Shown here: piece by piece, positions 45,267 through 53,744 of the stretch | Numbering within the stretch: position 1 is the stretch's first letter | Layout: each line of letters opens with the position of its first letter | NCBI GenBank assembly: GCA_016714985.1 | Contig: JADKBS010000034.1 | Coordinates: 21,934-85,933, forward strand | Length of the DNA: 64,000 nt | Source of the DNA: Saprospiraceae bacterium | GTDB taxonomy: Bacteria; Bacteroidota; Bacteroidia; Chitinophagales; Saprospiraceae | Direction of reading: 5' to 3' | The notes under the pieces: generated by a model | The model's database searches: none | Told to the model about the DNA's origin: nothing | What the model saw: the letters and a program-made list of their open reading frames with translations, nothing else | Translations under genes and position numbers: made by a program

Positions 45267-46214
45267 TCAATCACTTTTAGGAAATCGAAAGCCACCTGAT
45301 ATAGAAATATCCTGATTCAGATATTCGACCTTCTTCTCTATAAAATCATTCACTATTAGGGTTGGTTTTATGTGCATAAAAGTTTGCTCAAGAGACAAAA
45401 TCAGCAACTGAGTAAGTGGATAAGAAAGCGCAGTATTGAAAAACTTCACTACCGCAACCAGTCCAACTCCCTCGACTCCACTAATCAGTACGAAATGGCC
45501 ACCAACTGCTTTTTCCCAGTGAACCCTTGACATCGAGATGGTAACCCATAGCAAAGGATTGGAAGCCATTACTACAAATTGCTTGCTCATTACACCGTTT
45601 TTCAAGGCTTGTCCATAAATCTTAGACACTTCAGTGGAAACATAATCAGGTACATGTTCGGAAGCCAGCTCGTGGGCTATCTTAGCAGCTTCCATTATTA
45701 AAGGGTTATTGGGAGCGAGAAACAACCGCTGCTCAGAAGGGTAATAGTTTTTGTCCACCCTGAACTCAATTTCTTCTTTTTTTACCCCAAAATCATTGGC
45801 TACTTTTTGTATCAAATTAGCCGTCTTACCTTCAGTAAAATCAACCTCATCCATTGAATACTCAACCCTGCTAACGCCATGCACCATCACAACCTTCTTC
45901 TTTGGTTTTAAGTGTTTTGTGATTTGCCCATTCCTAAATTCAAAATAAAAATCATCGTCCGGCTGGTTATAATGCTTCAATGGGTTTTTTATCCCCCTAT
46001 TTTTTTCTCGGTTCAAACCGTGAACGTTTCGAAAGTATGCAATTGTTATATGGTTAAGAAAGGCATTGTCAATATTTTTGCCCAATTCCCCATTACAGCT
46101 TTTGCAAACAGTATGAACACAAAGCCTGCCACCGATGGTTTCAGGAAAAACATGTTCCCTGTTGAATTCATTCAGAGGCTTATTTTCAAAACAAATGACA
46201 CATACACTATTCAT
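45267..46214 (-). CDS. HNH-type nuclease domain protein
   Basis: 315 residues. The N-terminus has a zinc-type HNH fold: CVICFENKPLNEFNREHVFPETIGG and CVHTVCKSCNGELGKNIDN, with two CxxC pairs and the EH-V-P-E core. The remainder is a long domain of unknown role. The AT-rich composition and lone position beside the RloAB region suggest horizontally acquired DNA, possibly defence-related. Confidence 0.77.
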   Translation of the reverse strand: MNSVCVICFENKPLNEFNREHVFPETIGGRLCVHTVCKSCNGELGKNIDNAFLNHITIAYFRNVHGLNREKNRGIKNPLKHYNQPDDDFYFEFRNGQITKHLKPKKKVVMVHGVSRVEYSMDEVDFTEGKTANLIQKVANDFGVKKEEIEFRVDKNYYPSEQRLFLAPNNPLIMEAAKIAHELASEHVPDYVSTEVSKIYGQALKNGVMSKQFVVMASNPLLWVTISMSRVHWEKAVGGHFVLISGVEGVGLVAVVKFFNTALSYPLTQLLILSLEQTFMHIKPTLIVNDFIEKKVEYLNQDISISGGFRFPKSD

Positions 46215-46351
46215 ATAGATTAGTTTTACGTGTTTAGGAACGACCTAGGCACACAATAGTTCCTTTGCACCTTCTCCGCCAAAACATTTAACTTTAGCGA
46301 TGTTCTTATAGCCCACCCACCCTGCCGTACTTTTACAATATCTATATCCAC

Positions 46352-48247
46352 ATGATTCCACCATCCAAAACACGCCAGATATTGGAATCCGCCCGCATCG
46401 AGGAAGTCATCTCCGACTTCCTCACCCTCCGCCGCGCTGGCGCCAACCTTACAGCCCTTTGCCCCTTCCACCACGAAAAGACCCCCTCGTTCAGCGTCTC
46501 GCCCATCCGAAACACCTTCAAGTGCTTTGGCTGCGGCAAAGGCGGAAACGCCGCCAAATTCCTCATGGAACACGAAGGCTACAGCTTCCCGGAAGCATTG
46601 CGCTGGCTCGCCAAAAAGTACAACATCGAAATACAAGAGACCAAGCCCACACCGGAGCAACTGGCAGCCCATCAAGAAGAAGAAAGCCTGTTCATCGTCA
46701 ACGACTTCACCCTCAAATTCTTCCAAAGCAAGCTGCCCGGCGCAGGACTCAACTACCTCAAAAACCGGGGCTTCGCCGAGGCCACCATCCAAAAATTCGG
46801 CTTGGGCTTCGCCCCCGATTCTTGGGACGCCCTCACCAAAGCCGCCACCCAAGCAGGCTTTAAATTGGAACAACTCCAAAAGCTCAGCCTGACCACCTCA
46901 TCCGGCAAGGACTTCTTCCGCAACCGGGTCATCTTCCCCATCCACAACCTGAACGGCAAACCCATCGCCTTCGCCGGTCGAATTTTGTCATCCGCCAACG
47001 GCGGACCTCTTCCAAAATATTTGAACTCCCCCGAATCCACCATCTACCACAAATCCCAAACCCTCTACGGCATCCACTTCGCCAAGCGGGCCATCCGGCA
47101 TCAGGACGAGTGCATCCTAGTCGAGGGCTACACCGACCTGATTGCCCTGCACCAAGCCGGCATCGAAAACGTCGTCGCATCGGCAGGTACTGCGCTGACC
47201 ACTGAGCAGTTGCTCCTCATCCGCCGTTTCACCCCGAACCTACACATATTATATGATGGCGACCTAGCAGGCATCAGCGCAGCGTTGCGGGGTCTCGACT
47301 TGGCCCTCGAACTCGACCTGAACGTGAAGGTCACTCCCCTACCCCACCCCGACGACCCGGACAGCTTTTTGCGCAGGCTTGGCATCGCCGCTTTTACCGA
47401 ATACCTCGCCACCCATGCGAAGGATTTCATCACCTTCAAGGCCAGCATCCTGCTCGCCGATACAGACAATGACCCCGTGAAGAAAGCCACCGCCGTCCAC
47501 AGCATCGTGGACAGCATCGCACGGGTCGCCGACCCCATCAAACGCTCGTTTTTTATCAAGGAATGTGCCTCGTTCACAGGCTTGAGCGAAGCTATTTTGA
47601 CCGCAGAAACCAACAAAGCCGTGCTGGCTTTGCCATTGCCGAAGGCAACCTTTTTAGGGGTCAGGGACAAACCCGGGGTCAACTCCCCTTTAGAGCCTGT
47701 CCCGACGGGTCGGGAGGTCGGGGGTGTTGAAAGCCACCTCGTTTTCTTCCTCCTCGAACACGGCGCTGAAATCGCCCATGCAAGTGAAAACATCACCGTT
47801 GCTGAACACATCCTCGCCCACATCGAGGATGTGCTGGAACATTTCGAAGACCCACGCTGCCAACGCATCTGCCGGGAAAGCATCGAATTGGTGCTGGCCA
47901 AAAAGCCAGTCAACGCAGGGCATTTCATCGCACACGAAGACCTCGACCTAAGCAGTTTCGTTTCCAGCCTGATGCACAAGGAAGATGCCCCAATTGCCCC
48001 AAATTTGGAGCAGGCCAGTTTTAATACTAAAACCGATGGTGGGCCAAGCTGCACGGAAGACATCAACAAGACCATTTTGCGGCTTAGGTTAAAGACTATC
48101 AGCCAGCTTTGCGAGCAAAACCTACAGCGCATCAAGGACACCCCACCCGACGACGAGCAGGCCTTGGCAATGCTGCTAAAGGTTCACGAAAAGCTCAACA
48201 CGGCGAGGAGGGAACTGGCGGAAAGCCTTGGATTGGTGAGGTTTTGA
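46352..48247 (+). CDS. dnaG: DNA primase DnaG
   Basis: 631 residues. CHC2 zinc finger (CPFHHEKTPSFSVSP, FKCFGCGKGGNAAKF), catalytic core and Toprim domain with ILVEGYTDLIALHQAG and LYDGDLAGISAALRG, then a C-terminal helicase-binding region. It makes RNA primers for replication. A linker insertion at about 47653-47727 (GVRDKPGVNSPLEPVPTGRE) is GC-rich and looks like an in-frame repeat. It is followed by a replicative-helicase-like gene, so it may belong to a plasmid or chromid module or be the chromosomal copy. Confidence 0.95.
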   Translation: MIPPSKTRQILESARIEEVISDFLTLRRAGANLTALCPFHHEKTPSFSVSPIRNTFKCFGCGKGGNAAKFLMEHEGYSFPEALRWLAKKYNIEIQETKPTPEQLAAHQEEESLFIVNDFTLKFFQSKLPGAGLNYLKNRGFAEATIQKFGLGFAPDSWDALTKAATQAGFKLEQLQKLSLTTSSGKDFFRNRVIFPIHNLNGKPIAFAGRILSSANGGPLPKYLNSPESTIYHKSQTLYGIHFAKRAIRHQDECILVEGYTDLIALHQAGIENVVASAGTALTTEQLLLIRRFTPNLHILYDGDLAGISAALRGLDLALELDLNVKVTPLPHPDDPDSFLRRLGIAAFTEYLATHAKDFITFKASILLADTDNDPVKKATAVHSIVDSIARVADPIKRSFFIKECASFTGLSEAILTAETNKAVLALPLPKATFLGVRDKPGVNSPLEPVPTGREVGGVESHLVFFLLEHGAEIAHASENITVAEHILAHIEDVLEHFEDPRCQRICRESIELVLAKKPVNAGHFIAHEDLDLSSFVSSLMHKEDAPIAPNLEQASFNTKTDGGPSCTEDINKTILRLRLKTISQLCEQNLQRIKDTPPDDEQALAMLLKVHEKLNTARRELAESLGLVRF

Positions 48248-48259
48248 CGTGTTTTCGAA

Positions 48260-48294
48260 GAACGGGGAGGCAGCCTTGACCGCCTCCCCCGTTC
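48260..48294 (+). terminator. Hairpin downstream of dnaG
   Basis: GAACGGGGAGGC (48260-48271) pairs with GCCTCCCCCGTTC (48282-48294) with one bulge. There is no strong T-run, so it is a probable but weak terminator. Confidence 0.5.
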
Positions 48295-48396
48295 CAAATT
48301 GTACGCTGATAGCACAATTAGCGGTATAAAAATAACATAGAAATTTTGAAAACAAAAGATTTACCCCTAAATTGCCCGCAACACAATTAGCGACTT

Positions 48397-48557
48397 AGGA
48401 ACGTGTGAAAGATAGGCTATCAGTTTCGGCGAGTGTAATTTTTCTGATGGCGAGGCTGTAAAACAGGCGCATAGTGGCGCTACGCAACTGTTTTACAAAC
48501 GAAGCCAGCGGTAAAAGGACACCGCCCAAAGTGACAAGTTATCTTTCACACGTTCCT
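48397..48557. mobile_element. 161-bp MITE-like element
   Basis: Perfect 18-bp terminal inverted repeats, AGGAACGTGTGAAAGATA at 48397-48414 and its complement at 48540-48557. Inside lies a second inverted pair (GGCTGTAAAACAG and CTGTTTTACA), so the whole can fold on itself. There is no coding frame and no clear target duplication. It looks like a non-autonomous transposable element. Confidence 0.6.
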
Positions 48558-48725
48558 CAACTCCATTACGCCAATTCCACACTACGGTCTTATCCAGCTG
48601 CTCTTTGCTGTACGCATTGGTCCCGTTTTCAAGCTAAATGAAACCAGGTTATAATGCCATGTCCCGTACGGCCCCGTGCCGCACCATCAGGGACGGTTAC
48701 ACGTTTGACTAAACCTGAACGTTGC

Positions 48726-50342
48726 ATGAAAAACAAACACCGCTACTCGCAGCAGCAAAGGCAGGACTACCCCCATCCTACCACGGAACAGCTTGCCCAA
48801 CTCGGCATCGCACTCCACCACGACCAGGCCATCGAACAGGCCGCCATTGGCGCGGCACTGTCCACCACTGGCACTTTCCAAAAACTAAAGCGCTACCTGA
48901 CCAAGGATGCCTTCCTCGATGAAAAGCACCAGAGCATCTACGCCGCCATGGATGCCCTCACCAAGCGCATCGAAAAAGTGGACCTGCTCACGGTCACGCA
49001 CGAGCTTAAGCGCATGGGGCTGCTCGGCGACGCCGTGGCCAAGCGGGAGGGCAACATCGTCGAGATGAAGGCAAATGCCGCCGTGCCGCCGCACTACCTT
49101 GCCGAGTGTACGGGCATCGTACTGTCGGACGCCCACCTCGAAGACCATTGCCGCATCCTCTATGAACTGTACATGCGCCGGGAAGCCGTGCGCCAAGGCT
49201 TCCGATTCATGCAGCACGCACAAGACCTGCACCACAACATTTTCGATATTTACGAGGACATCGCCAAGCGCACCCGAACCATCAACCACGCCAAGGTGCT
49301 GCGCCACCGCACCATGAACGACGTGATGGAAGCGGGCAGGAACGAGCCGCCCAGCCGCCGCATCTGCGGCAACCTCGTCAAGGAGAACGAGGTCTGCATC
49401 CTCTTTGGCGATGCCGGGTCGGGCAAGACCATCCTCGCCTTCCAGATGGGCGACGCTGCCAGTAAGGGCAGCCCGCTCTTCCCCGATGAAGCCGAGTTCG
49501 TCAACGAGACCGAGCCAAAACTGGTCATCTACTACGATTTCGAGATGCAGGACCACGAACTGTACGCCCGGTACAAGCCCGTGAACGGTAGTCTCCGTTT
49601 CAACGACAACTACCACCGCTCCGACCTAAACCCCGACTTCCTCGACCTTGAGAACGCCGACGAGCTCATCATGAACGAAATCCTCCGGGACGTGGAAATC
49701 CACAAGCCGGGGCTTATCATCATTGACAATATCACCTATATTTCCTCGGAAAGCCAGGACCCGGCAGTGGCCACCAAGCTGATGAAAAAGCTCTGTGCCA
49801 TGCAGCGGCGCTACCAGCCGTTGACCATCATCGTCATCGCGCACACGCCCAAGCGCGACCTGAGCCAGCCCGTGCAGTCGCGCCACCTCGCCGGGGCCAA
49901 GAACCTCGACAACTTCGCCAAGTCGGTCATCGCCATCAGCTTCTCGAAGCAGGACCCCGACAAGCGCTACATCAAGCAGACCAAGTGCCGCAACCGCAGC
50001 GACGGCTACCAGCCCTACGACGAGACCCACGTCGTGGACTGCGCCATCAGCCGGAGCAATGGAAGCCTGCAATACGATTTCTATGGATTCTCCAAAGAAC
50101 AGGCGCATCTGACCGCCAAGGATTACTCGGAGGTAGAGGCTGAGGCCATCTGCTTCGCCTACGAGGAACGCACGAAAAACGGTACTTCCTTCCGGGACAT
50201 CGGCAAACAGCTCAAGCAGTTGTACGACATTGAATGGGCGCACACGACCATCAGCCGCAAGCTCGTGGCCCACCGCAAGGAAAAAGGGCTGGACAACGGA
50301 CATCTTGCCCCTTTGGGGGAAGACCCCGAAAACCCCATCTGA
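48726..50342 (+). CDS. DnaB-N/RecA-like replicative helicase-type ATPase
   Basis: 538 residues. The N-terminal part resembles the DnaB N-domain (QAIEQAAIGAALSTTGTFQKLKRYLTKDAFLDEKHQSIYAAM). The C-terminal part is an AAA_25/RepA-like P-loop domain: ILFGDAGSGKTILAFQMGDAA (Walker A), PGLIIIDNITYISSE (Walker B) and IIVIAHTPKRD, then SRHLAGAKNLDNFAKSVI. Such fusions occur on plasmids, phages and integrative elements. It probably loads or unwinds at the nearby iteron origin. Confidence 0.83.
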   Translation: MKNKHRYSQQQRQDYPHPTTEQLAQLGIALHHDQAIEQAAIGAALSTTGTFQKLKRYLTKDAFLDEKHQSIYAAMDALTKRIEKVDLLTVTHELKRMGLLGDAVAKREGNIVEMKANAAVPPHYLAECTGIVLSDAHLEDHCRILYELYMRREAVRQGFRFMQHAQDLHHNIFDIYEDIAKRTRTINHAKVLRHRTMNDVMEAGRNEPPSRRICGNLVKENEVCILFGDAGSGKTILAFQMGDAASKGSPLFPDEAEFVNETEPKLVIYYDFEMQDHELYARYKPVNGSLRFNDNYHRSDLNPDFLDLENADELIMNEILRDVEIHKPGLIIIDNITYISSESQDPAVATKLMKKLCAMQRRYQPLTIIVIAHTPKRDLSQPVQSRHLAGAKNLDNFAKSVIAISFSKQDPDKRYIKQTKCRNRSDGYQPYDETHVVDCAISRSNGSLQYDFYGFSKEQAHLTAKDYSEVEAEAICFAYEERTKNGTSFRDIGKQLKQLYDIEWAHTTISRKLVAHRKEKGLDNGHLAPLGEDPENPI

Positions 50343-50559
50343 CCAAGCTTTTAGTTGCACGTTGGTGCATTGTGCCAAACCTGCAAGGGACTATTTGTGC
50401 TATAAAACCATGAGTGTCAATTCTTTGCATCAACCTTTCCCTTTATGGTGCAACGGTGCAGGCTGCACCTCGTGCAACGCTTTTTGTGAAGCCCTACCCC
50501 ACCCAACCTTCAAGCCATGCCTCCCCTCCTGCCGGGCACCACCACCCTTCGGCTTTCTG

Positions 50560-50614
50560 CCATTCATCGTTCATCATTTATCATTCATCATTAGTTTCAA
50601 CTATTTGTGCCATG
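50560..50614 (+). repeat. 55-bp duplicated leader, copy 1
   Basis: An identical 55-bp segment, running from CCATTCATCGTTCATC through TTTCAACTATTTGTGCCATG, precedes and includes the start codon of two adjacent genes (second copy at 51083-51137). It includes an ACTATTTG sequence that could be the -7 region. Confidence 0.75.
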
Positions 50615-51046
50615 ACTCTCAAACTCACCCTCTTTTGCCTATGCCTTGCATTTGCGGCATCCGCCCAGCTTGATTTGGGCAAACTCCAGCCCGTTGACCA
50701 GCAAGTAGTCCGCTGCTTCGTCAACGCCCGCTGCGCCACCCACGGCGACAGCACCTTCACTGTCGGGAAGTTTCCGTCCTTTTTCAGGACGCAGTTCATC
50801 TCGAAGTTCTACAGTTTCAACGAGGTCATTCCGTTCCGAATCTACTACGCCGAGGACGTCGGCCAGCCACTCTACTACATCCAGCACGGCTGCTGCCGGG
50901 GCTTCTCCATCACCTGTCCCCTACCCCAGCCCGGCTTTTACTTCGTCCGCTTCTTCAACGAAGCCAAACCCGCCTTAGTGGAAATTGACGCCCGTACACT
51001 GACCGTCAAGGTCAAGATGTACGGCGCCTGCGAGATTCACGATTGA
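50612..51046 (+). CDS. Small exported protein
   Basis: 144 residues. The signal peptide is MTLKLTLFCLCLAFAASAQ; the mature protein is cysteine-rich (VVRCFVNARCATHGD, HGCCRGFSITCPLP). No family is recognised. The start is fixed by the duplicated leader, whose end is the ATG. Confidence 0.65.
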   Translation: MTLKLTLFCLCLAFAASAQLDLGKLQPVDQQVVRCFVNARCATHGDSTFTVGKFPSFFRTQFISKFYSFNEVIPFRIYYAEDVGQPLYYIQHGCCRGFSITCPLPQPGFYFVRFFNEAKPALVEIDARTLTVKVKMYGACEIHD

Positions 51047-51050
51047 GGAA

Positions 51051-51072
51051 CTTGTCATCCCGAAGGGAACCT
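51051..51072 (+). repeat. REP-like palindromic repeat
   Basis: CTTGTCATCCCGAAGGGAAC is a short stem (TCCC/GGGA) of a type that recurs at 59636-59680 and 60066-60122. It lies right after the small exported protein gene. Confidence 0.5.
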
Positions 51073-51082
51073 GCACCGACTT

Positions 51083-51137
51083 CCATTCATCGTTCATCAT
51101 TTATCATTCATCATTAGTTTCAACTATTTGTGCCATG
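51083..51137 (+). repeat. 55-bp duplicated leader, copy 2
   Basis: Identical to 50560-50614; ends with the ATG of the lipoprotein gene at 51135. Confidence 0.75.
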
Positions 51138-51605
51138 CAAAACATCCTTATCACCACCCTCGTCATGGGCTGCCTATTGCTTTCGTCCTGCAACAAGGAC
51201 GATGAAGTACCGCAGCCAACTACTACCACTGAAGAGCCAGCAAAACCTTGCACCTGCAAGAACTTCCTCCTTGGTTACTTCGAGATGGAGGACTGCCAGC
51301 TCTACCTGCCCACCGAGTCGCCGTTTTCCTGCCAAGGCTACGACCTGCTCGAACTCTCCTGGAACTTCGAGATGCATCGCGTCACCTTCCGCTCCACCGA
51401 TTACCGCTTCTGCGAAAAACCTGTGCAGCTCTGGGTGTACGACGGCGAGCCATCCCCCACAGCCGCTTGGTCATGCGAGGCAACCATAGTCTCTGCCCAG
51501 CTCGACTTCAACGGCCACGAGCTGTGCCTCGAACTGGACGACGATTTCCTGACCTGTGCTTTTGAAAAGGAAGATGGGTTCTGGTTTGCGCTGACTGTGG
51601 AGTGA
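51135..51605 (+). CDS. Small lipoprotein
   Basis: 156 residues. The signal peptide ends at the lipobox LLLSSCNKDD. A Thr/Glu-rich linker leads to a cysteine-rich domain (CTCKNFLLGYFEMEDCQLYL, YRFCEKPVQLWVYDGE). No family is recognised. It shares a duplicated leader with the gene before it, although the proteins are not obviously alike. Confidence 0.68.
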   Translation: MQNILITTLVMGCLLLSSCNKDDEVPQPTTTTEEPAKPCTCKNFLLGYFEMEDCQLYLPTESPFSCQGYDLLELSWNFEMHRVTFRSTDYRFCEKPVQLWVYDGEPSPTAAWSCEATIVSAQLDFNGHELCLELDDDFLTCAFEKEDGFWFALTVE

Positions 51606-51632
51606 AAGTTTTAAGACGGTTTGCGCTTTTGA

Positions 51633-51658
51633 GGCTGCCCCGACCGGGCAGCCTTTTT
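51633..51658 (+). terminator. Rho-independent terminator
   Basis: GGCTGCCC (51633-51640) pairs with GGGCAGCC (51646-51653), followed by TTTTTT. It ends the two-gene exported-protein unit. Confidence 0.85.
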
Positions 51659-51664
51659 TGTTTT

Positions 51665-51688
51665 AAACCTATCGAATTCGACAGGTTT
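51665..51688. repeat. 24-bp GAATTC-centred palindrome
   Basis: AAACCT-A-TCGAATTCGA-C-AGGTTT has 11 of 12 paired positions. A second copy, 10 of 12 paired, lies inside the KilA-N coding region at 52350-52373. It may be an RNA hairpin, an operator or a small mobile palindrome. Confidence 0.55.
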
Positions 51689-51722
51689 GTTGAGAAGGTA
51701 TGCAATTAAATCTATGTGAGAA

Positions 51723-52571
51723 TCAAGTCAGCTTCTTTTGCCCTCCCGGCAACTCCTTCAAACTGCCGCTGTTCAGCACGACCTCCATCCATTCGATAGC
51801 CGCCTTATTGAGCAGTTCTAAGCGTTGCTGGGCATCGCTCCCCCACTCCATCAGCTTGGCGTTCAGCCCTTGGAGGAGTGACAGCACAAGGAGTTGTTCG
51901 TGCGTGGCATGGTCGCGGAGGTTTCCTTTTAGTTCGGGGTTTTGCAACTTCCAGTCCTTGGCGGTCATCCCGAAAAGCGCTACGTTTAGCAAGTCGGCCT
52001 CATTGGCGAAATATAAGCCTTCCAGCTTGGTGCGAACGATTTTGGGCGGGATGAGGTGCTGCCGCACAGCTTCGGTGTGGATGGGGTAAGACGCCTTTGC
52101 CATGATGCGCTTCACGTCCCATTCGAGGCTGTTGAGCTTTGCCTCATCTTCTTTCAGCCTTTGGAATTCCCGTATCATGTAAAACCGGAACACAGGGTTT
52201 ATCCATGAGCAAAATTCCAACGCAATGTCTTTATGGGCATAGGTACCACCGCCGTGCCGCCCCGATTTCGAGATGATGCCTTTGGCATTTGTCCCCTCAA
52301 TCCATTTTTTTGGCGACATGGAGAAGGTGTTCAACCCTGATTCGAATCTAAACCTATCGAATTCGGTAGGGTTAAAATCCGGGTTATAGACCTGCTCCCA
52401 GACACCAAGAAACTCCAAGGTGCTCCTGCTCCGCATCCAGCGGTAAAGGATTTGCTCGTCGTCATACTTTTTCACGATGTCCGTAAGCGAGAAAAAGTCC
52501 GCCTCCGCAAACTCGATAATGTGTATGTCGGCACCTTCGACGGTGATTTTGGAAAGTCTTTCTTTTGCCAT
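51723..52571 (-). CDS. KilA-N domain protein
   Basis: 282 residues. The N-terminal KilA-N domain has ADFFSLTDIVKKYDDEQILYRWMRSRSTLEFLGVWE, SPKKWIEGTNAKGIISKSGRHGGGTYAHKDIALEFCSWINPVFRFYMI. The rest is helical and of unknown role. KilA-N proteins bind DNA in phages and plasmids. The segment FNPTEFDRFRFESG is encoded by the palindrome at 52350-52373. The upstream region contains ACTGCAAA repeats like those in the array at 55.4-56.3 kb. Confidence 0.85.
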   Translation of the reverse strand: MAKERLSKITVEGADIHIIEFAEADFFSLTDIVKKYDDEQILYRWMRSRSTLEFLGVWEQVYNPDFNPTEFDRFRFESGLNTFSMSPKKWIEGTNAKGIISKSGRHGGGTYAHKDIALEFCSWINPVFRFYMIREFQRLKEDEAKLNSLEWDVKRIMAKASYPIHTEAVRQHLIPPKIVRTKLEGLYFANEADLLNVALFGMTAKDWKLQNPELKGNLRDHATHEQLLVLSLLQGLNAKLMEWGSDAQQRLELLNKAAIEWMEVVLNSGSLKELPGGQKKLT

Positions 52572-52596
52572 TATGTCTATGTTGCCAAAACTGTAA

Positions 52597-52634
52597 TACA
52601 GTTTGCAGTTTTAACATTTTACAGTTTTGCAGTT
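52597..52634 (-). repeat. Paired ACTGCAAA repeats upstream of the KilA-N gene
   Basis: On the reverse strand, AAACTGCAAAACTGT (52620-52634) and AAAACTGCAAACTGT (52597-52612) lie upstream of the KilA-N start. They are copies of the array unit found at 55379-56300. Confidence 0.6.
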
Positions 52635-52652
52635 TAGACTGCAACCCATAAA

Positions 52653-52889
52653 TTAAACCCCAAGCTCCCTCGCCGCTAAATCAAGCAGGAAATCCTTCAT
52701 GGTAATACCCTGCTCAAAGCAGCGCATCTTGATTTTCGCATGGAGTGGAAGCGCAATGTCCAAGGTGATGCGTTTGGTCTTGTCACCGTGAATTGCCCGG
52801 ATAGCCTCATCGGCTGATTTTACCTGTTTTGTCGGAGCGGGTTGCTGCGGCATCAGGCTCGAAAAATCTGTTCTTCTATCTTTTGCCAT
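52653..52889 (-). CDS. Small partition-accessory or plasmid-control protein
   Basis: 78 residues. The N-terminus is proline/glutamine-rich and disordered-looking; the C-terminal half (KTKRITLDIALPLHAKIKMRCFEQGITMKDFLLDLAARELGV) is a ribbon-helix-helix-like pattern, as in ParG-type partition proteins. It is 11 bp downstream of parA and probably binds the ACTGCAAACCG repeats. Confidence 0.68.
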   Translation of the reverse strand: MAKDRRTDFSSLMPQQPAPTKQVKSADEAIRAIHGDKTKRITLDIALPLHAKIKMRCFEQGITMKDFLLDLAARELGV

Positions 52890-52900
52890 GTCGCTGATTT

Positions 52901-53548
52901 TTAATTGAGTTGATATTGGGCTGCTTTTTCCAAGACCTCCTTCGCCAGCACTTCGATTTCCTCAATTGCTTTTTGGTCAGTCCATTCCAGTACGCCCATG
53001 CCCGATACGCCCGTTTGGGCGTAGGCAATCCGGCTTTTGACCTTAGCATCCAAAATGGGAATATCGTACTGCCCCAGCAAGTCCATCATGTCCGCATGAA
53101 AGTTGAGGCGTTCATCGAACTTGTTCAGGATGAAATAGGCGGGCAATTCCGGCTTGAACCCCTTCGCCTGCTCGAAGCGTTGCAACAGCAGCACCATCGA
53201 ACGGAAGTCGTGACCACTGGGCAACAGCGGTATCAGCATCAGGTCGCTGGCAAGCATGATGCGGGTGGTCATTTCCCCAAGGTCGGGCGTGCCGTCAATC
53301 AGCACCATATCGTAGATTTCCTTTTGGGACTCCACGAGCTTGCTCAGCGCACGGGGCTCTGTGCAGCCCATCACGATGACCTCGGGCAGGCTCGCCTTTC
53401 GGGCGCCCGACCATTCCATGCTGTTCTGGTTTTTGTCCGCATCCACGATGCAGACCCGCTTGCCCTGATGGGCAAAGGTGACGGCGAGGTTCAAGGTGAG
53501 CGTGGTCTTCCCTACCCCACCCTTCAAATTGGTGATTCCTATTACCAT
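52901..53548 (-). CDS. parA: ParA family partition ATPase
   Basis: 215 residues. Deviant Walker A GITNLKGGVGKTTLTLNLAV, switch region VDADKNQNSMEW and Walker B YDMVLIDGTPDL. This is the short type Ib/MinD-like partition ATPase used with small RHH partners. It segregates low-copy replicons. A -7 box TACCTTTG (reverse, 53553-53560) overlaps ACTGCAAAACTGCAAACCG repeats at 53570-53600, so the operon is likely repressed by its own partition protein. Confidence 0.93.
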   Translation of the reverse strand: MVIGITNLKGGVGKTTLTLNLAVTFAHQGKRVCIVDADKNQNSMEWSGARKASLPEVIVMGCTEPRALSKLVESQKEIYDMVLIDGTPDLGEMTTRIMLASDLMLIPLLPSGHDFRSMVLLLQRFEQAKGFKPELPAYFILNKFDERLNFHADMMDLLGQYDIPILDAKVKSRIAYAQTGVSGMGVLEWTDQKAIEEIEVLAKEVLEKAAQYQLN

Positions 53549-53552
53549 GTTG

Positions 53553-53605
53553 CAAAGGTATTAATTAACTGCAAAACTGCAAACCGTTTAAACTGCTTTC
53601 CGTTT
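53553..53605 (-). promoter_or_regulatory. parA promoter with partition-type repeats
   Basis: A -7 box TACCTTTG on the reverse strand is followed upstream by AACTGCAAAACTGCAAACCG. The repeats match the distant array, suggesting that one protein both regulates parA and binds the centromere. Confidence 0.6.
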
Positions 53606-53744
53606 TGCCGTGCCGCAAACATAGCGAGGTTGTTTGAATTGGAAAAGAAATACGTCCCTCTTGATTTAGAATGGAGCTAAATTTAAGCAAAATACAATAG
53701 GGAATCGTCTTAATCGAGACTGCAAAACTGTTAAACTGCAAACC

